A stretch of DNA of 6,544 nt from an uncultured Alphaproteobacteria bacterium (lineage in GTDB: Bacteria; Pseudomonadota; Alphaproteobacteria; Minwuiales; Minwuiaceae), in the NCBI GenBank assembly GCA_913064755.1, contig CAJYBQ010000201.1, positions 1-6,544 on the forward strand. Direction: 5' to 3'. A model generated the notes under the pieces. The model was not told the DNA's origin. It did no database searches and saw only the letters and a program-made list of their open reading frames with translations. Positions within the stretch are counted from its first letter, which is position 1. Every line of letters begins with the position of its first letter. This document shows positions 5,502 to 6,544 of this stretch, piece by piece. A program made the translations under genes and the position numbers.

Positions 5502-6021
5502 CCGTGAGCCTCGGCAGCAACTCGACGAAATTGCAGGGCCGGAACCTGATATCCAGCTGGGTCGCGAGGATCATGTCCCAACCGTCGCGACACGCGCCCG
5601 GTGATCCCGGCAGGGCAAACAGGTAGGTGCCCCCGGCGACGCCCGCCGTGCAGCGTGACTGGATCGTGGAAGTGCCGATCCTGGCGTAGGAAAGCTGCCG
5701 GAACAGCTCGCCAAACCCGGCGATCTCCTTTTCCCAGACACTGGCGAATGCTTCCGGTGTCACGTCGCGCCCCGTCACCCCGGTGCCACCGGTGGAAATG
5801 ACGACATCGATGTCGGCATCCGCCACCCAGGCCCGCAACTGGTCCGCGATCCGGCCGATGTCATCGGTGACGATGGTTCGCGCGGCCAGCCTGTGACCCG
5901 CCGCGGTCAGGCGCTCCACCAGCGCGTCCCCCGACTTGTCCGTTTCCGGGGTGCGGCTGTCGGAGACGGTCATGACCGCGATGTTGACGGGCACGAAGGC
6001 GCGGCTGGTGTCGACGGCCAT
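5494..6021 (-). CDS. moaB: Molybdenum cofactor biosynthesis protein MoaB
   Basis: This cytoplasmic protein belongs to the MoaB/MogA family, whose active members adenylylate molybdopterin before molybdate is inserted. The product is 175 residues, close to the family's usual 165-180. Seen: VMTVSDSRTPETDKSG (16-31), the pterin/nucleotide motif STGGTGVTGRDVTPEA (76-91, with the conserved Asp86), a helix with FRQLSYARIGTSTIQSR (107-123), and the closing LFALPGSPGACRDGWDMIL (134-152). The ATG at 6021 lies 2 bp after the argG stop, and GGGAG/AGAAG inside the argG end serves as a moderate ribosome site, so the two genes are probably co-transcribed and translationally coupled. No other molybdopterin gene is visible. 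Its last codons lie within the 34-bp repeat. MoaB rather than MogA is favoured by length and the ALPGSPGAC ending, but both belong to one family. Confidence 0.95.
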   Translation of the reverse strand: MAVDTSRAFVPVNIAVMTVSDSRTPETDKSGDALVERLTAAGHRLAARTIVTDDIGRIADQLRAWVADADIDVVISTGGTGVTGRDVTPEAFASVWEKEIAGFGELFRQLSYARIGTSTIQSRCTAGVAGGTYLFALPGSPGACRDGWDMILATQLDIRFRPCNFVELLPRLTER

Positions 6022-6023
6022 GG

Positions 6024-6544
6024 CTACTTCTTCTCCCGACCGAGCAGGCGCAGCCGCAACGCGTTCAGCTTGATGAAGCCCTGCGCATCGCGCTGGTCGT
6101 AGGCACCGGCATCATCCTCGAACGTCACGATGGCCTCGTCATACAGGCTCAGGGGCGACTTCCGGCCCGTGATCATGATGTTGCCCTTGTAGAGCTTGGC
6201 CCGGACCGTGCCGGTGACCCGCTCCGACGCCTTGTCGATGGCGGCCTGCAGCATCTCCCGTTCCGGGCTGAACCAGAACCCGTTGTAGAGCACCTCCGCA
6301 TAGCGCGGCATCAACTCGTCCTTCAGGTGCATCGCGCCCCGTTCCAGCGTGATGGATTCCATCGCCTCGCGCATCCCGAACAGGACGGTGCCGCCAGGTG
6401 TTTCATAGACGCCGCGTTGCTTAATTCCGCTGAAGCGGTTCTCCCCGATGTCCAGCACGCCGTTGCCATTGGCACCACCCACCTCGTTCAGCCTGGTCAG
6501 CAGCCCGGGGGGTGTCGTCCGCCCGCCGCCGCAGGCCGCCGTGG
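6024..6544 (-). CDS. argG: Argininosuccinate synthase, C-terminal part (5' end beyond window edge)
   Basis: This cytoplasmic enzyme joins citrulline and aspartate using ATP to make argininosuccinate, the penultimate step of arginine synthesis. About 172 C-terminal residues are visible out of roughly 400 in the family. Clear family stretches are LNEVGGANGNG, IGENRFSGIKQRGVYETPGG, HLKDELMPRYAEVLYNGFW, FSPEREMLQ, FEDDAGAYDQRDA and GFIKLNALRLRLL, which cover the end of the synthase domain and the C-terminal oligomerisation helix. The reading frame stays open from the stop at 6026-6024 to the edge, so the GTG at 6482 is internal Val and not a start. The 20 or so codons nearest the edge are unusually Gly/Thr/Pro-rich and match the family less well. 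moaB follows immediately. Confidence 0.97.
   Translation of the reverse strand, partial: TAACGGGRTTPPGLLTRLNEVGGANGNGVLDIGENRFSGIKQRGVYETPGGTVLFGMREAMESITLERGAMHLKDELMPRYAEVLYNGFWFSPEREMLQAAIDKASERVTGTVRAKLYKGNIMITGRKSPLSLYDEAIVTFEDDAGAYDQRDAQGFIKLNALRLRLLGREKK

Noticed and set aside
1..6544. A new defence, mobile or biosynthetic system
   Set aside because: All but one gene belong to well-known housekeeping or catabolic families, no mobility or defence hallmark is visible, and gene order gives no sign of a shared function.

Overview
This window comes from a high-GC Gram-negative bacterium, most likely an alphaproteobacterium. The evidence is the strong G/C bias at third codon positions, the form of argininosuccinate synthase, and an OmpA-type porin with an Ala/Pro/Arg/Gln-rich linker. 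Acetobacteraceae would fit, but that family placement is a guess. No transposase, integrase, phage gene, CRISPR array, tRNA or rRNA was seen. The content is chromosomal housekeeping and catabolic genes, with some interesting non-coding structure between them.

From right to left, most genes lie on the minus strand. The end of argG (arginine biosynthesis, cut by the right edge) is followed after 2 bp by a complete moaB (molybdenum cofactor synthesis). A 203-bp gap follows, holding a 34-bp tandem repeat of about 2.5 copies whose last copy runs into the moaB stop codon. Next is an OmpA-family outer-membrane protein, best started at a TTG codon, with a clear rho-independent terminator about 110 bp beyond its stop. 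Only about 10 bp after the terminator's U-tract comes a PA0069-type radical SAM protein. After a further 102 bp, which hold a good sigma70-like promoter and a GC hairpin, comes hmgA (homogentisate 1,2-dioxygenase, tyrosine/phenylalanine catabolism).

On the left, one plus-strand gene for a small uncharacterised protein converges on hmgA with a 2-bp gap. It diverges from a minus-strand short-chain dehydrogenase that is cut by the left edge. No intergenic stretch exceeds about 205 bp.

The genes do not form one pathway. The terminator, repeats and separate promoters suggest at least four transcription units: argG-moaB, ompA, the radical SAM gene with or without hmgA, and the two leftmost genes. 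I do not see a convincing new multi-gene system. The points most worth a second look are the possible leaderless start of the radical SAM gene inside the ompA terminator, the repeat with a relative on the far side of ompA, the promoter, hairpin and mini-ORF leader of hmgA, and the small protein whose His/Cys order suggests a permuted papain-like fold.
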